64,000 bases of DNA, taken from NCBI GenBank assembly GCA_016271365.2, contig CM057452.1:826428001-826492000 (forward strand), written 5' to 3'. The first letter of the stretch is position 1. Every line of letters starts with the position of its first letter. A model generated the notes under the pieces. It was not told where the DNA came from, searched no databases, and was given only the letters and a program-made list of their open reading frames with translations. Of the stretch, positions 10,701 to 22,600 are shown one piece after another. The position numbers and the translations under genes are program-made. This DNA comes from Neoceratodus forsteri (taxonomy: Eukaryota > Chordata > Ceratodontiformes > Ceratodontidae).

Positions 10701-12355
10701 TCAGAAACCCCTTAGCCTTTGATTTGCTTTTTGGAGCTCCCCTTGGAGTCTGTTTACTACTCTTTCTAAGTCCTTCTGAGACCAGCATTCTCTTTTCATA
10801 TGGCCATCCTTTCCACAGTTGTGGCAAATGATAGACTCCTGGGTCATCCTGGGAGAGAACATCGTGTGAGGAACTGAAGCAGTAGTAAGAGACTGGGGTC
10901 TAGTATCTGCTTGCAGCAGTGAGAGTGGTGCAGTGTGTCTTAACAGTTTCTTTGGAGTGGCAGTCAATCCGGTGATCTCAGCCTTGGAGCCACCCTCGGT
11001 AGCGGATGCCTGAGGATGCACCCCCACCCCCATGGCAGTCACATCCTGAAAGGGACCAGAATCTTGTGCCATGGGGGAAACTCTTACAGAGGCACCAATC
11101 TTCAACTCTCGGACTTCCTTTAGTATCTCGTCTTTCCAATGCTGGGCCCAGGGTGGGAAGTCCTTTGCATTCTCAGAGTGCTGCGTTAAGTCGACTTTTG
11201 CCCCCTGAGACTTCACTTGGCTGATCACTCTCAGTCACTTGTGCAGCAGCAGTAGATATGGGTGCAATTCCCCCATGGGGTTGCCTTTGCTCAACCCTCC
11301 GAATTTCTTTCATTAGCTCATCATAGGAGGGGGTGATTCCAGTCGGGTGGCAAGGTGCAACTGAAGCAGCAACAATTCTGAAAATGGAGCAGACTTAAGG
11401 ATCCATTCCAGCCTAGTTCAATCTAATTCATTTGATGGCAAACTACCCTTTCTGAGGCACTCTTGTAGCAACTTTTCAAGCTGAGGTACATACACAGACA
11501 ATGGCTCCCCAGGGTACTACTGAGCGTTTCTTACTCTCCACCACAGATCCTTATCTGAATCCGGGCTCCCATATACATATTCCAATGCATCAAGATAGTC
11601 CTGTGCAGTTGCTTCGGGGTTATTGGCCCACTTGGCACGGATGGTAGCCAGGGCAGGACCACAGAGGCTCTCACTCAGCCTCTTTTGTTTCTCTGCTTCT
11701 GAGCATTGCCATTCAAGTACTAGAGGGGCAACATAGTCTAGCCAAGTCTCCCAGTCATCCTCCCCTTGGGGGGGTGGGGAGGGTGCCCGAGAAGATTCTC
11801 AACCTTCCGTAGGAGTCGTGACTAATGGCAGGTACAGATATAGGGGGCAGCATTGGCATGGGCAGAGAAGGTGAGGCAGTAACAGGTGCTGGAGTGGGAG
11901 GGAGTATTGGGGAAGGAGCACCCCCAGGTGGCAGGAATAGTTTCTTCAAGTCCTCTGTGGTTTTCCCTTCCTCCAGCAACAACTTAGCAAATTTTTCCTC
12001 AAAAGTCGCAGATAATGGTGGGAGCGCATCCTCCCCGGGGTCTTTACTGTCTTTTGTTATCACTCTCCAGGCAGCTGGAACCCCTTCTGGGGCAATAGTC
12101 TGTGGCACTTTAGAGCTGCCCATGAGGTCACTACACTCTGCCAAGGCTATGAAAGTTTGGGCAATCAAATCAGCCTGTCGACCCACCACCACAGGGTTTT
12201 TTTAAACATTCAGTGTTTTAGAGTGCTCCCTCTACAGTGTCTTTACTGGTATCCAAGGGAATATCCAGTATAAGTAGAGCATTTTGGGGGTCGATCTCCT
12301 GCCCAGTACACCACCCCACCAGCTGGTGTACAGTCATTTCTACTGGGGTAGCCAT
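10701..12355 (-). pseudogene. Gypsy gag, PNMA-like with CCHC knuckle
   Basis: A minus-strand ATG at 12355 starts a frame whose beginning has WCTGQEIDPQNALLILDIP, the arrangement of the N-terminal domain of vertebrate PNMA (paraneoplastic Ma) proteins. A stop breaks it at about 12217. It continues in 12192-11755 with a Pro-rich linker and RLRIFSGTLPTPPRGG, which opens the PNMA/Gypsy capsid domain ('lRlFSG...W'). Further degraded capsid sequence lies at 11755-11230. The C-terminal frame 11228-10701 holds a zinc knuckle, CHNCGKDGHMKREC, followed by a coiled-coil-like tail (about residues 150-175). Several stops make it non-coding now. Homology of PNMA genes to Gypsy Gag is established; assigning this copy to that lineage is by motif. 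Confidence 0.78.
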
Positions 12356-12399
12356 TAATCTTTAACAATAATTCATAATTTTTGGCCACCAGAAGGCAC

Positions 12400-12424
12400 A
12401 AAATCCCAGCGGTGAGCCTCCAAA
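12400..12424 (-). promoter_or_regulatory. Primer-binding site, tRNA-Thr-like
   Basis: Three bases inside the 5' LTR, the minus strand reads TGGAGGC-TC-ACCGCTGGGATT. Except for the two-base TC insertion, it is complementary to the 3' end of vertebrate tRNA-Thr (...AATCCCAGCGGTGCCTCCA, from general knowledge). Such a site primes minus-strand DNA synthesis. The insertion may be copy-specific damage. Confidence 0.6.
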
Positions 12425-12425
12425 A

Positions 12426-14316
12426 TGTAACACCTCAGTGGTACTACCCCAAGGGCTACTACCCCTGCCTGCTTGGCTAGTAGCAGGTTAAGGGGCCTGA
12501 GTTCTGAAATGGGTGCCTCCACCTGGAGGTCAGGGTTGGTAGTGGTCAAGCTAACCTGGGCACAACTCTCTGGGACACTGTAACCCCCCTCTTTCCTTAC
12601 TACTGGCCAGAACAATGCACAATAATCACTTTCACAATACCCCTGATACACCACACAAGTACCCACACTGTTTGCAATTACCACCAGGGCTTTCCTCTGG
12701 CTTGGCCCTGGGGACCCCATGTAAAACAAGGTTATACACAGCAAATAATAGCAGTACAGTACTCTTGCACAAACTGGAACTACAATCAGGATAAATGCAA
12801 AAAAAGAGTTAGATCTGATTTATTTAAGGGACTTGAACAAGGGAGGGGCGTAATCAGGTTAATTTGCTTAAAGGCTCTATCAATCAAACAGTTATGCATG
12901 CACTTCAGGGTTCATAAACAGTCACACACTCAGGGTACCCAGATGGAAAATGGTGGGCTAGCCAGGAATGTTGCAGCTGGTTGGGGCCCTGTGATGGAAG
13001 AAAACAACATGCACAACACACACTGTTTGTAATCCGGAGCCAGAGGGCTCAGTTCATGAAAAGACAATCAGATGACATACTTTTAGATTAGGCTGTTGTT
13101 GCAAGGAGCTACCCTGATGATTACTCATGATACCAAAGACTGGATGTAGGCTGGACGAAAATCGAGACAGCAGGTGGTTAATCTGGAGTGCCAGGAGAAG
13201 CAGGGTCCACACGATTCGCTGAGGCTTCATTCCTGTTCAAGCATGGAATAAGGGGCTGATCCCCAGGCAGGTCTGTCATTGGTGGCTTTCTCTGTGCAGT
13301 GGGGTAGTCTGGCACGGCCAGCGTGGCATGGCCCCAGCTGAATGGAGATGAACACGGATTCAGTCCGATTAGGCTGGATAAAACTTCCAGCAAGCAGAAC
13401 ACAGTTCACACAGTGGGGAAACAAATCATAACCCACTTTCAATACACAGCACATTTACATATAAAGGATTCTACGGTACCAAGCTAACCGCTCTCCGGTC
13501 ATGATCGCAAAGTCTCTGCACAAACCAGGGATTCAAAAGCAGCTGGAAATCCTGACAGGCCGATAGCATTCAGCAAAATCTTCGGTCTTCTTCAGGTATG
13601 AGCCTGGTAAAAAATCAGTGGCTTACTTCATTCTCACAAACTTGGATTTAGTCTGAAATTATTCTCTTCTCTCCCTCTCAGCGGCAGCAGGCAGACATGC
13701 AGGCCACAACTCAGGCCTTTCCACAGTTCTACCAAGCAACATTACTCAGACGGCTGCTTGACTGTCTCAAGCTGTTGCCTCTTCAGCTCCCAACTGAGAT
13801 CTGACTCAACTTCCAGCAAACCTGGGAATTTCCCTAAGATCCAAAAGGTTCAGTTGGCCGATTCATCTGTCAGTCACAACAGGAGCTCCCCCTTCAGGTG
13901 CAAAAAGTCGCCAAAAGCCCCAAGCAGATTCTAATTCCAGACAGCTCCTGTAGTCCGGCTTCATTTTAGGTCCCACCAGTACTGATTGGTCCAATTCGGC
14001 AGTCCTAGGCCAAAGTGGTGGGGATAAACAAAACAGTCCTTGCTGCAAAGAAGGTAGGTTAGACAAACTACATTATCATTATCACTCTAAATGATTTTCA
14101 GCAAATAGTTGCATCTTTCAACAGAGCTCTCTCTCTCTCAGATTACTTATGACTGCAATCCAGGCAGATCTTAAAGAGACAGTACACAGAGGCTAGACAG
14201 GCACTCTCTGGCAATCACATTTAAACTGCTAAAACGCAGGACACCAGCCTGGCAATGAGCATTTAGGCAAGCTCAAGGAAGACGTTTCGGGAACCCCCAT
14301 TTGTAGGTGGGTTACA
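12426..14316 (-). repeat. 5' LTR of the Gypsy element
   Basis: This 1891-bp LTR begins TGTAAC and ends GTTACA (short inverted ends). It is homologous along its length to the solo LTR 49435-51419: shared starts, shared 'cctccacctggagg', shared ends with 'ccaatttgtagg/cccatttgtagg'. It contains no long conserved open frame. The promoter should lie in it, reading leftwards, but no TATA box could be assigned with confidence. Confidence 0.9.
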
Positions 14317-14990
14317 TACATATTTAGTGCCTTGAGGCACTCCTCATAGGATTTGCCCTACTGGTCTGAATCATTTTTGTTACTCTGCACTGCACTGTCT
14401 TCAACCTATCCTTATCCTTTCTGAGGTGAGGACTCCAGAACTGGACACAGTACTCTAGGTGAGGCCTCACTAGGGATCTGTAATGGGGAAGTATTACCTC
14501 CTTCCTTTTGCTATCAATACCCCTCCCGCTACATCCCAGCATCCTGTCAGCCTTGCTATATAGGCCTTGTTGCACTGACTTGATTGCTTAAGTGAGTTGC
14601 TAATGATAACTCTCAGATCCCGTTCCTCAGCTGTACGGATAAATCTCGCTCTCCTCCCAACCAGTACTCTGTCTTGGGGTTCTTTTCCCCTAGGTGCATT
14701 ACCTTACACTTTCTAGCACTGAATTTGAACTGCCAGACCTTTGACCACATCTCTAGCTTTTGTAGGGCTCTCTGCATTTCCCCTTATTCCCTCATCATGA
14801 TTCACCCTTCCACATAGTTTTGTGTCATCTGCGAAGAGACACAACCTGCCCTGAATTCCTTGAAAAGGACAGGTCCCACGCCTGACTTCTGTGGCAGCCC
14901 AGTCCTCTCTCTTCCCCCATTTGACCCTGTTTACCACCACTACCCCCCCGTTGCCCCCCCAGACAACAATTCCCTTGGTGTTCCCAGGTC
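14317..14990 (-). mobile_element. CR1-like LINE fragment, right part, split by Gypsy
   Basis: This continues the fragment at 7279-7726. Minus-strand frames include ADRMLGCSGRGIDSKRKEV and LVRPHLEYCVQFWSPHLRKD (14575-14324), and upstream CLFADDTKLCGRVNHDEG (14940-14713) with the RT catalytic FADD. Frames are broken. Similarity fades near 14990. Confidence 0.85.
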
Positions 14991-15254
14991 CTGTAACTTT
15001 AGGTAGTTATCTAGTTAGTTAGTTAGTTATGTATTTATTTATTTATTTCAAAAGTTTGACCAGAAAAGACATACTGGGCCAGTAACAGCTTATTTCCAGG
15101 TGTATCCTGGGGGGAGGGGGAAGGGGGAAGGGAAGACAGTGAAGAACACCAGAAACAATACTACAATAATGGGTCAATAAATAAGCCTTAAATAGATTGT
15201 GCATAGGCAAGGATTAAATACAGAGTGTAATAATACAATAAAACACTGGAGGAT

Positions 15255-15480
15255 AACAAGAAGAAGAAGAAGAAGAATCAGCATTTGTATAGCGCTTTTT
15301 CATACACAGTGTATCCCAAAGCACTTTACAAGCAATGCTAGACTGGTAGTGAAGTGACTGAATATGTGGTGGCAGCCATCTTGCATATCATTACCCACAC
15401 ACAGCCTGGATAATTGCATGAACCAGTTTATGGGAAGGGGAATGCTGGCCAGGACACCGGGAATATTCCCTACTCTTGCA
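15255..15480 (-). repeat. tRNA-derived SINE, 3' half, split by a LINE
   Basis: On the minus strand this is the SINE's 3' portion. It includes the widespread tail 'gtaaagtgctttgggatac' and 'aaaaagcgctatacaaatgc', ending in a (CTT)n repeat at about 15262. It ends at the target site CCCTACTCTTGCA (15468-15480). The other half resumes at 21361 on the far side of the inserted LINE. Confidence 0.82.
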
Positions 15481-15511
15481 GTGGGGCGCTGCTACTGTGG
15501 AGGCTGACGTG

Positions 15512-17798
15512 ATGGATGATCATTCTGCTGGTGTACCTGGGGGAGATCAGGTCTCCCTGCCCTCAGGTGCAGCACAGGAGACCAACGTTGTTATACAGGA
15601 CTGCATAGAAATGAAGGAAATTACACCAGAATTTGACTCAACGACACTATGTGCACCGAAAGGTCTATTTGGATCAGATGCAGTGTGGTTGTAGAACATA
15701 TTGCAACAAAATAATTCTTTGCATCTACAAAATGAAGTAGTTCTTACGGGAAATGCATTGCACGGTGAGGCGATTTCCGATATTGTTGCTGTACAAAGTG
15801 ATATTGTAGATACAGCCCCTGTACGCGACGCTGCAAAGATGATTCAGGCCAAGCTAGTGAAGGAGGCGGCTGAAGGACTTCAAACGGAGCCCAGTATGAG
15901 TCAGCTTGATGACAAACGAGCATCAAAGAGCAGCGTTTTGACAGAGACATTCCTAGAAATGCCGAAAATGACAAATGAGTCAGGGCCTGATACAGCAGAC
16001 TTTTCTGTTTCTCCTTCAGAGCAGTTTCCAGTTTCTGTGAGTATACCTATGTCTCACTTGAAAGACCCTGAAGTAGCACGAAATTCGAACATTAATCTAA
16101 GGAAAGGTAGAACAGAGGAAAATCCTCCTCTTCCTACTAGCAAATGCTCATTGTTCACGCTAGAGCGTTCACTGATGGGTGCAGGGTGGAAATGAGGGGA
16201 ATCAGGTGAATGGGTCCCCGACCCGGCCCACAGCCCTATACCGGGACAACAGACTGTTTCAACAGACTTGCTGACTGAACTAGAGGCTTCAGGTTCTCGG
16301 CAGAGGATTCAAGAAAAACCGAACCCTGAAGCTCACATTAAAACTATTGGACACAGCTTGGCCCACTCGGATTCTTCTTCCTCTGAATCAGAAGGGTCAG
16401 GTAATGCATCCGCAGAGTGGGGAGATTTTGTTGGGAAGACTTTACAACAGGCAGAAACATTACCTGACTTTAACAAACAGACAAAATTTGCATGGGAGTC
16501 CTTTCGCCGCAGAGATCCCTTTTCAGGTTCCCCCCTCCCTCTGCAAAGGAGGAACGCAGTACGTTTAGAATACCTGGGGGGCCTGGACATAGCTCCAGAT
16601 CGTGTGTACATGGGGAGAACATTATTGAAAAGCTCAATGTTTTTTTTTTAATGAAGTCCATACACTTACACATATCACAGGGCCTGTGATACATGATGTC
16701 AGTTTTGTTTCTCCACAGGGCCTAGATCGTTTCTGGACAAAATTAGACTCTCTCAAATATACTGAATTTTGGATGCCTTTTAAAGTGATTCCTTTAACAA
16801 AGCCACCCATTAAGACTGTGATTGTATTGTTTCATAATGAATCAGTTTCTGTCCATGATATAGTGTACTGGTTACAAAAAATTGTGAAGTACTTTGGTTT
16901 CCCTCCACCATTTTTGACAAGGAATGTATATGGAATGGGGGGTGGTTATTTAAAGTGCGTTTAAGGAATAATAGTCTGGACCCAGTTAATTTGCCAAATA
17001 GTATATTCTTAGGTAGTGAAAGAGGACATTGCTTTTATCCAGGTCAACCAAAGGCATGTTTTAAATGTGGGGCCCTTACTCATTTAGGCTCAGCGTGTGA
17101 TAGGGTGAGGTGTAACCTCCGTTTGGAGTTAGGTCACCATAATTCATAGTGTCAGGCAGATTTAAAATGCAATTTGTGTTTTGAATCAGGACATTCTTAA
17201 AGATCCTGCCCATGGCGCCCATGGGCTACACACAACTGCATGGATAGGAGGAGTCAGGATGTTATTATTCAAGAGGCCCAGAAACAAGAAATGTCTAAAA
17301 GGAAAACTCAGTCCCAAAAATCTCACCCCAAAACTAGCACTGATCAACCACCCCCCCTCCCCCTTCCCCTCCTGTACTGGTTGCAAACCCTGAGGAACCA
17401 ACCACCATACTATCGGATGAAACAGAAATAACAGAAGCTCAGGCTCCCAGATGCCTGTGCAAAAGCCCCATTGCTAAGGACCATAATATAATGAGATGCC
17501 CCCGACGTTGTTATAAGTGTGGCAAAAAAAACGGAGTTTAAAACAAACCAAACCGAGATCCAAGGTTGCCAAGGTGAATCTTGTTGAGGATGAGAACATA
17601 TTGTTCTCAAATAAATATAAGCTTTTGTTGCTCCATTATCAGGAATCAGAACCAGGTGGGGATTCGGAGGCCTCTTCCTTAGCCCCTCCTCCTTCTGACA
17701 CAGATGGGGAGTCACAAGGCAAGTGCAATGTGGTTGTCAGTGAACCTAGGGCTAAAACAAAGGTGCACAGAAGTACAAGAGTAAAGAAGCCACCCTGA
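15512..17798 (+). pseudogene. Tx1-like LINE ORF1 with CCHC zinc knuckles
   Basis: ORF1 is degraded over several frames. The first 1 kb is acidic and Ser/Glu-rich with no clear domain (frames 15701-16195 and 16268-16651). Around 16686-16964 is a globular stretch with ILGLDRFW-like spacing (GLDRFWTKLDSLKYTEFWMP). At 17050-17110 is a canonical knuckle CFKCGALTHLGSAC, then a damaged second one (CNLCFESGH, stop, C) at about 17170-17215. A third Cys/His cluster is at 17450-17525. Zinc-knuckle ORF1 proteins bind LINE RNA and are typical of Tx1/L1-related elements. The 3' part is polar and charged. Confidence 0.75.
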
Positions 17799-17813
17799 AT
17801 CCTTTAAATAATT

Positions 17814-20800
17814 TTGATGCTGACAACCTTTATTCCCCAGTTGAAGATAGCTACCATCAATGTAAATAGTATAAAAACTGCTAAGAGAAGATTGGTAGCG
17901 TTCTCCATTTTAAAAGAGTTAAGATGTGATATCTGTCTTTTGCAGGATACTAGGCTAAATACTAATTCTTTAGCCAGATCAGCCCAACAACTGTGGTATT
18001 GGGGACCTTCCTTTTTCCCTTTGAGGACAGATGTTTGTGAAGGGGTAGGTATCTTGTTTAAAGGAGATACAGTTTGAATTTCTAGGCTGGTAAAGATTTC
18101 ACTGGGGAGAGCATTGTTGGTAGATTTCACATATGAGGGAGTAGGGTGGAGGTTGATAAATGTGTATGCCCCTCTTACCAAGAAAGGATGGACGGAATTG
18201 TTTAGTTTGATTAAACCTTTCTTAATGACCACAAAATCAGTAATATGGGGGAGGGGTGACTTTAATTGTGTAGTGGATGTGGGAGATAGAGGTGCAAAAA
18301 CAAAGAAATTGTATTGTGACACAAATTATCTCCTTAATATACTGACTCAAAGCCAATTGCAAGATACATATAGAATGGTTCATCAGAAGGGATGGCATAC
18401 ATATTTTTGAGGTACTCTATCAACCAGGATTGATTTTATTTTCACAAAATCTAATGTTGGGGTGGAAAAAGCAATGCTGACCCCCTTGGAAATTTTGGAC
18501 CAAGTTATTCTACAGGTTTCCTTGGGCACCATTAATGGTCCTACATATGGGAGGGGGTATTGGAAATTAAATACAGCAGTACTAACAAAGAAACAGCTGC
18601 AGGTTCAGATTACGGAATTCCTTAAATGTCTGTAGCTGGGTTGTCGAATAATTTGAGCATGTGGTGGGAATTCACTAAATCGGGTTTACCAACTGTATTC
18701 CACAAAGATACGACAAGATCAGTATAAATAATATCTAAAATTGCATTTACAGTTGAACAAAATATATTCCAGTATTAATCTATATCACCTTCCTTTGACA
18801 ACACAGGCCTTAAATGTAAAAAAGCTATGTTTGTCTTACAATATACTAGAGCCACAGCTATGCTTCATGAACATAAGATATGCTCTCCAGGGAAATCAGA
18901 TTTTGGGGATGCCTTTAAAAGCTGTTCTCAGAGGATAACAGCCCGCTTTATGACTTCTCTTACAACCAATGCTGGGTTAGTAGTTCAGGATGGACCTTGT
19001 ATTCTAGACACAGTGTCGAAGTATTTGGCTGCCATGTACACTGCCTCTCCAATGGAAGTGGGAGAGTCGAATGACTTTCTATCAAACCTTGAAGTACCTA
19101 ATGTATCACCAGACTTGTTATTGGCACTTACAACGCCTTTGTCTGTTAAAGAAATTGAGCAAGCAATTGGCTGTCTTAAACCTAATACTGCCCCTGGTAT
19201 AGATGTTCTACCAGCAGAATTTTATCAAACATTTAAAGATTTGATGTCACAAATTCTGGTAGTCATTTTTAACTGCGCATTGTCAACCTTACAGATAGAC
19301 TTTCATTTTTGTATAGCGGTACAAATCATAGTATATAAACATGGTAACAAATCCAATCTTGACAACTGGAGATCACTTAGACTATTAAATTCAGATTATA
19401 AAATGTTGAGGAAAATACTGCATTTTAGACTACTGCCCTTGACATCCTATCTAATTACATCAGCCCACACGTATACGGTCCCTAATCACTCCATACGGCA
19501 TAATTTATTGTTGATTAGAGAATTAGTAGAGCAGGGTAAGGAGGAACAGCTTACAGGGTATATAATGTCATTAGACCAGGAAAAAGCCTTCGATAGGGTT
19601 CCACATTATTATATTGCACGGGTTCTCAAGGCTTATGGCATTCCAGGGAATTTTATTCAATGGATTACCTTATTGTATAACCATGCATGAGCAATTCCCA
19701 AGGTAAATGGACACCTAGGAACGTATATCACTGTCTCTAGGGGAGTGTGTCAGGGATGTCCATTAAGCCCGCTGCTTTATGTGTTCTGTTTGGACCCACT
19801 ATTATGACTAATACTGCAAGATGCAGATATCAGAGGCATAAGACCACAAGGTGGGGGAGGAGGTGTGTGTCACTTCTTATGTGGATGATGTCTGTGTTAT
19901 CGTAGATAGTGAACGGTCAGGAGCTAGAGTGTTGAATTTGATCGATAATATCTCCCAACTGACAGGGGCATGTTTGAATAAAAAGAAGAGTGTAATTTAT
20001 CCTTTAGGAAGGTCAATCCCTAAGAAAAAGACTTGGCATGATATTATAGTTTCAACTCACCCATTTAAATACATAGGAGTTTGGTTTGGGAATGGAGATA
20101 ATAGTGTTTTAAACTGGAACAAAAAACTAGAATTAGCTTCAACCAAGGTAGCTATTTGGAAGTCATGGAACCAAACAAAAAAGAAGAAAGAGATGGTGGT
20201 CAAGACTTATTTTATACCAATATTTTTATTTATTAGTGCAGTCTACACCCTGCCTAGGACATTAGAAACATGTCTTTTAGGTCTAGTTTTTCAGATTATG
20301 TGGGGCAGTAGGCTGAATCCCATTACAAGGGATATTTTGTATCTTCCAATAGAAAAAGGTGGATTGAATTTATTAAACCCAATAGTGTTTTTCTTCACTA
20401 CGTTTTTTTGAAGTAATTTACTAGATTTACTCAAACCCCAAACAGCATTATGGATCCCATTTGCTGAACATTGGTTAAGGCCTTTATACCAAACATGGAG
20501 AGAACATGGAGTATTGAATGCCCAAGTCAAAACTAGATGTGTCTTTTTCAGACCAGCCCTTGGAAAGTTGAAACAGTAGAGACTGGAATCAAGCATATTG
20601 TCCTCCTCCTCAAATAAAATATTGTATAAAACAATACAACATGGAATTGATTTACCACAGGTAGAATTTAAGGGAGTTGCTTTACAAAATATGCTCCAAA
20701 ATTGTTGGAAACTTTGAAAGATCCACGCATCCCGCCTAGACTGTGGGATGTTACTTGGCTCAGTGCACATGGCCGTTTAAGTGTTAAGGGGAATGCAAAG

Positions 20801-21224
20801 CATAAAAAATTGGATGGAAGAATGTGTCCTAGACAAAGTTGTGTGGGACAGGAAGAATCCATGATTCATTTTTTAATCCTCTGCCCATTTGTGCAAGAAA
20901 TGTGGGGATTGTTGGAAAAGGCCTGGAATCATCCCCATTGGGGTTGCTTTACTTATGCTGAAGTGGTGAGAGGTTTTAGTACATCAGATTTAGGTTTACC
21001 AAATAATATGGTTCGATTAGTACTTTCCTTTTTAAAGTTTATTTTATGGCAAGTCAGATGTAAATTTGTATTACAACAGATATTCCGGGATCCAGGGATG
21101 GTTGTTAGAATCATTGAAACTGAAATTTGTAAACAATGTCAGTTTGAACAACAATATATGTCAGAAACTGCGTGGAAAATTAGATGCTTAGTAGTTCCTT
21201 TTTTGAAAGACAAAATTGGATGAT
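17814..21224 (+). pseudogene. Tx1-like LINE ORF2: endonuclease and reverse transcriptase
   Basis: The start (17814) gives IATINVNSIKTAKRR and DICLLQDTRLN, the first two blocks of an APE-type endonuclease. A region at 18114-18410 covers later endonuclease blocks (INVYAPLT, DFNCVVD). RT follows in 18827-19690: LKPNTAPGIDVLPAEFYQTF, NWRSLRLLNSDYKML and SLDQEKAFDRVPHYY. Next comes a stop-containing stretch with the GVCQGCPLSPLLY block and the catalytic SYVDDV (19851-20411). The C-terminal frame 20702-21223 carries a Cys/His finger, CPRQSC...HFLILC, typical of Tx1 and L1 C-termini. Several internal stops (about 18078, 18408, 19688, 19805, 20409) inactivate it. Confidence 0.85.
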
Positions 21225-21347
21225 TTGTTTGTTATACATATGATAGTATTGCTTTCTGTATCTTGTTTATCTGGTAACTGTCCATATGTCTACTGTTGTT
21301 ATACATTTTTTGTTATGACATGTTCAGTTTTCTTCAATAAAATTTTC

Positions 21348-21600
21348 CCCTACTTTTTGCAAAGAGTGCCCTGAGTTCTTTTACTTCCACCTGGACAACA
21401 CCAGGATGGGCAGAAGGGACCTTGGTTTAACATCTCATCCGAAGGACAGCACACCCCAGCAGTACAGCACCCCCCAATACTGCACTCAGATGCCAGTGAT
21501 TTTTAGGTGCAAGTCCAATCCCAGTGTGGGACGAGAACCCATGACCTTCTGGTCCAGAGGCAGATGTGCTACCAACTGAGCCACGCTGATACCAACTGTT
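21348..21600 (-). repeat. tRNA-derived SINE, 5' half, split by a LINE
   Basis: Minus-strand reading starts with a tRNA-like head: box A TGGCTCAGTTGGTAGCAC and box B GGTTCTCGTCCC about 40 bases later. A central block with 'ccttcggatgagatgttaaa' follows, and the copy runs to the LINE target site. Together with 15255-15480 it makes a SINE of roughly 450 bp. It is not a functional tRNA gene: the cloverleaf is incomplete and it continues into SINE body. Confidence 0.85.
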
Positions 21601-22145
21601 CATATTCTAAACAGTTGGTTTTAAACCATTGCTTTAAAGTGCTCAGTGATGAAAAATTGTCAGAGTTAGTACATAGTTCACAGGGAGGGGGTATTTCATA
21701 GATTTGTGACTTTAAGGGAAAGAGACAACCTGTTTGAGAATTGGTCCTAGGGACTTTAAATTCAAAACCTTTAACTGACCTTAGCCCAGGTTTAAGGGGA
21801 CAGTAAGAAAACAACTCAGATATGTACACTGGAACCTTTGTTTAACACACATTCACAAAAATGTTAGTGAGTGCAATTATCTTACTTTCCCCAGGATTAA
21901 TTAGTTAAGCAATTTAAGCAAAGTATAGTAAAGCATATATTTTTGGTCAAAAAGAACAAAATGGTCCAGTTTGTAATGTAGCAAGTTTAACAGTGGTCTC
22001 ACCATAGGCAAGAGAACTTCTCTTTTTTTTTCTGTTATTTATGTTTATGCCTCCTTCCTCTTCAGCCCCTCCTTCTCTCTCAAGACCTGCCAGCCATGTC
22101 TCAATACTCCAAACTCCCCCAGTCACATACACCTACATCCATGGA
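21601..22145. other. Unassigned intergenic DNA
   Basis: AT-rich sequence with no recognisable repeat or coding motif. Confidence 0.5.
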
Positions 22146-22600
22146 GCTATGGATATCCCCCTAGGTGGGGTCAATGTGAGGATCTTAACCCCAAACTGCT
22201 GCATTTAGTCAGGTGGTGCAATGATCAGGGGAGTTGGAGACCCGGGATGTATGGCAGCCATCATCACAGAGGTGCTGGGGCTGTGCTTTTTCCATTTTCT
22301 CCCGTCCCCAGGGACATCGTGTGCATGGATGTCTAAGGGGGCCTGTACACACTGTGGGTGCGTCCGCTCACTGATGTCAACCACGTCCCCACCCTCCCTC
22401 AGCCCTTCCAGCCTCACTGCCACCTGTAGTCACCCAGGTGGCAGTATTGCAGTGAGGACAGAACCCACCCTCCCTGGAAGAGGAGAGCATCTGCTGAGAT
22501 TCTCAATCCCCCCGCCATCCCCTGATGACCGAAGCTGGTTCCTGAATTTGGGTCAGCAGCATTGCATGCAGTAGCTCTACCAGTGCACCAGTGGGTCAGC
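22146..22600 (-). repeat. Dispersed repeat, probable tRNA-derived SINE
   Basis: This is the second copy of the family at 5145-5620. On the minus strand it begins 'gacccactggtgcactggta' followed by 'gagctactgcatg', which resembles a pol III box A. The body carries 'ggtgactacaggtggcagtg' in common with the other copy. Box B is not clear, so SINE status is an inference. Confidence 0.5.

Larger units (their letters stand above)
7727..14316 (-). mobile_element. Ty3/Gypsy LTR retrotransposon, integrase-deleted
   Basis: This element is read right to left: 5' LTR 14316-12426, primer site, gag, protease, RT, RNase H, then a truncated 3' LTR (7947-7727). LTR ends are TGTAAC and GTTACA. The flanking 4-bp repeat TACA lies at 7723-7726 and 14317-14320, and removing the element restores a continuous CR1 sequence. 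The integrase and about 1.7 kb of the 3' LTR are missing: the LTR start runs straight into the spacer after RNase H at about 7947. Gag and pol contain stops and frame breaks, so the copy is non-autonomous. The same LTR family occurs as a solo LTR at 49435-51419. Confidence 0.92.
15481..21347 (+). mobile_element. Tx1-like (L1-superfamily) LINE, apparently full length
   Basis: This 5.87-kb plus-strand insertion has a zinc-knuckle ORF1, an endonuclease-RT ORF2, a short 3' UTR and an AATAAA at about 21337. It is bounded by CCCTACTCTTGCA (15468-15480) and CCCTACTTTTTGCA (21348-21361), a 13-14 bp target duplication with one mismatch and one indel. It therefore inserted into a SINE by target-primed reverse transcription and appears not to be 5'-truncated. 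RT motifs and the late HxxxC zinc finger point to the Tx1 clade. Multiple stops in both ORFs mean this copy is dead. Confidence 0.85.

Noticed and set aside
15744..15974. Minus-strand open frame in the LINE
   Set aside because: Shadow of the LINE ORF1 on the plus strand.
21520..21597. Reverse-strand tRNA gene with box A and box B
   Set aside because: The cloverleaf is incomplete and the sequence continues into a SINE body that resumes after the LINE at 15480.
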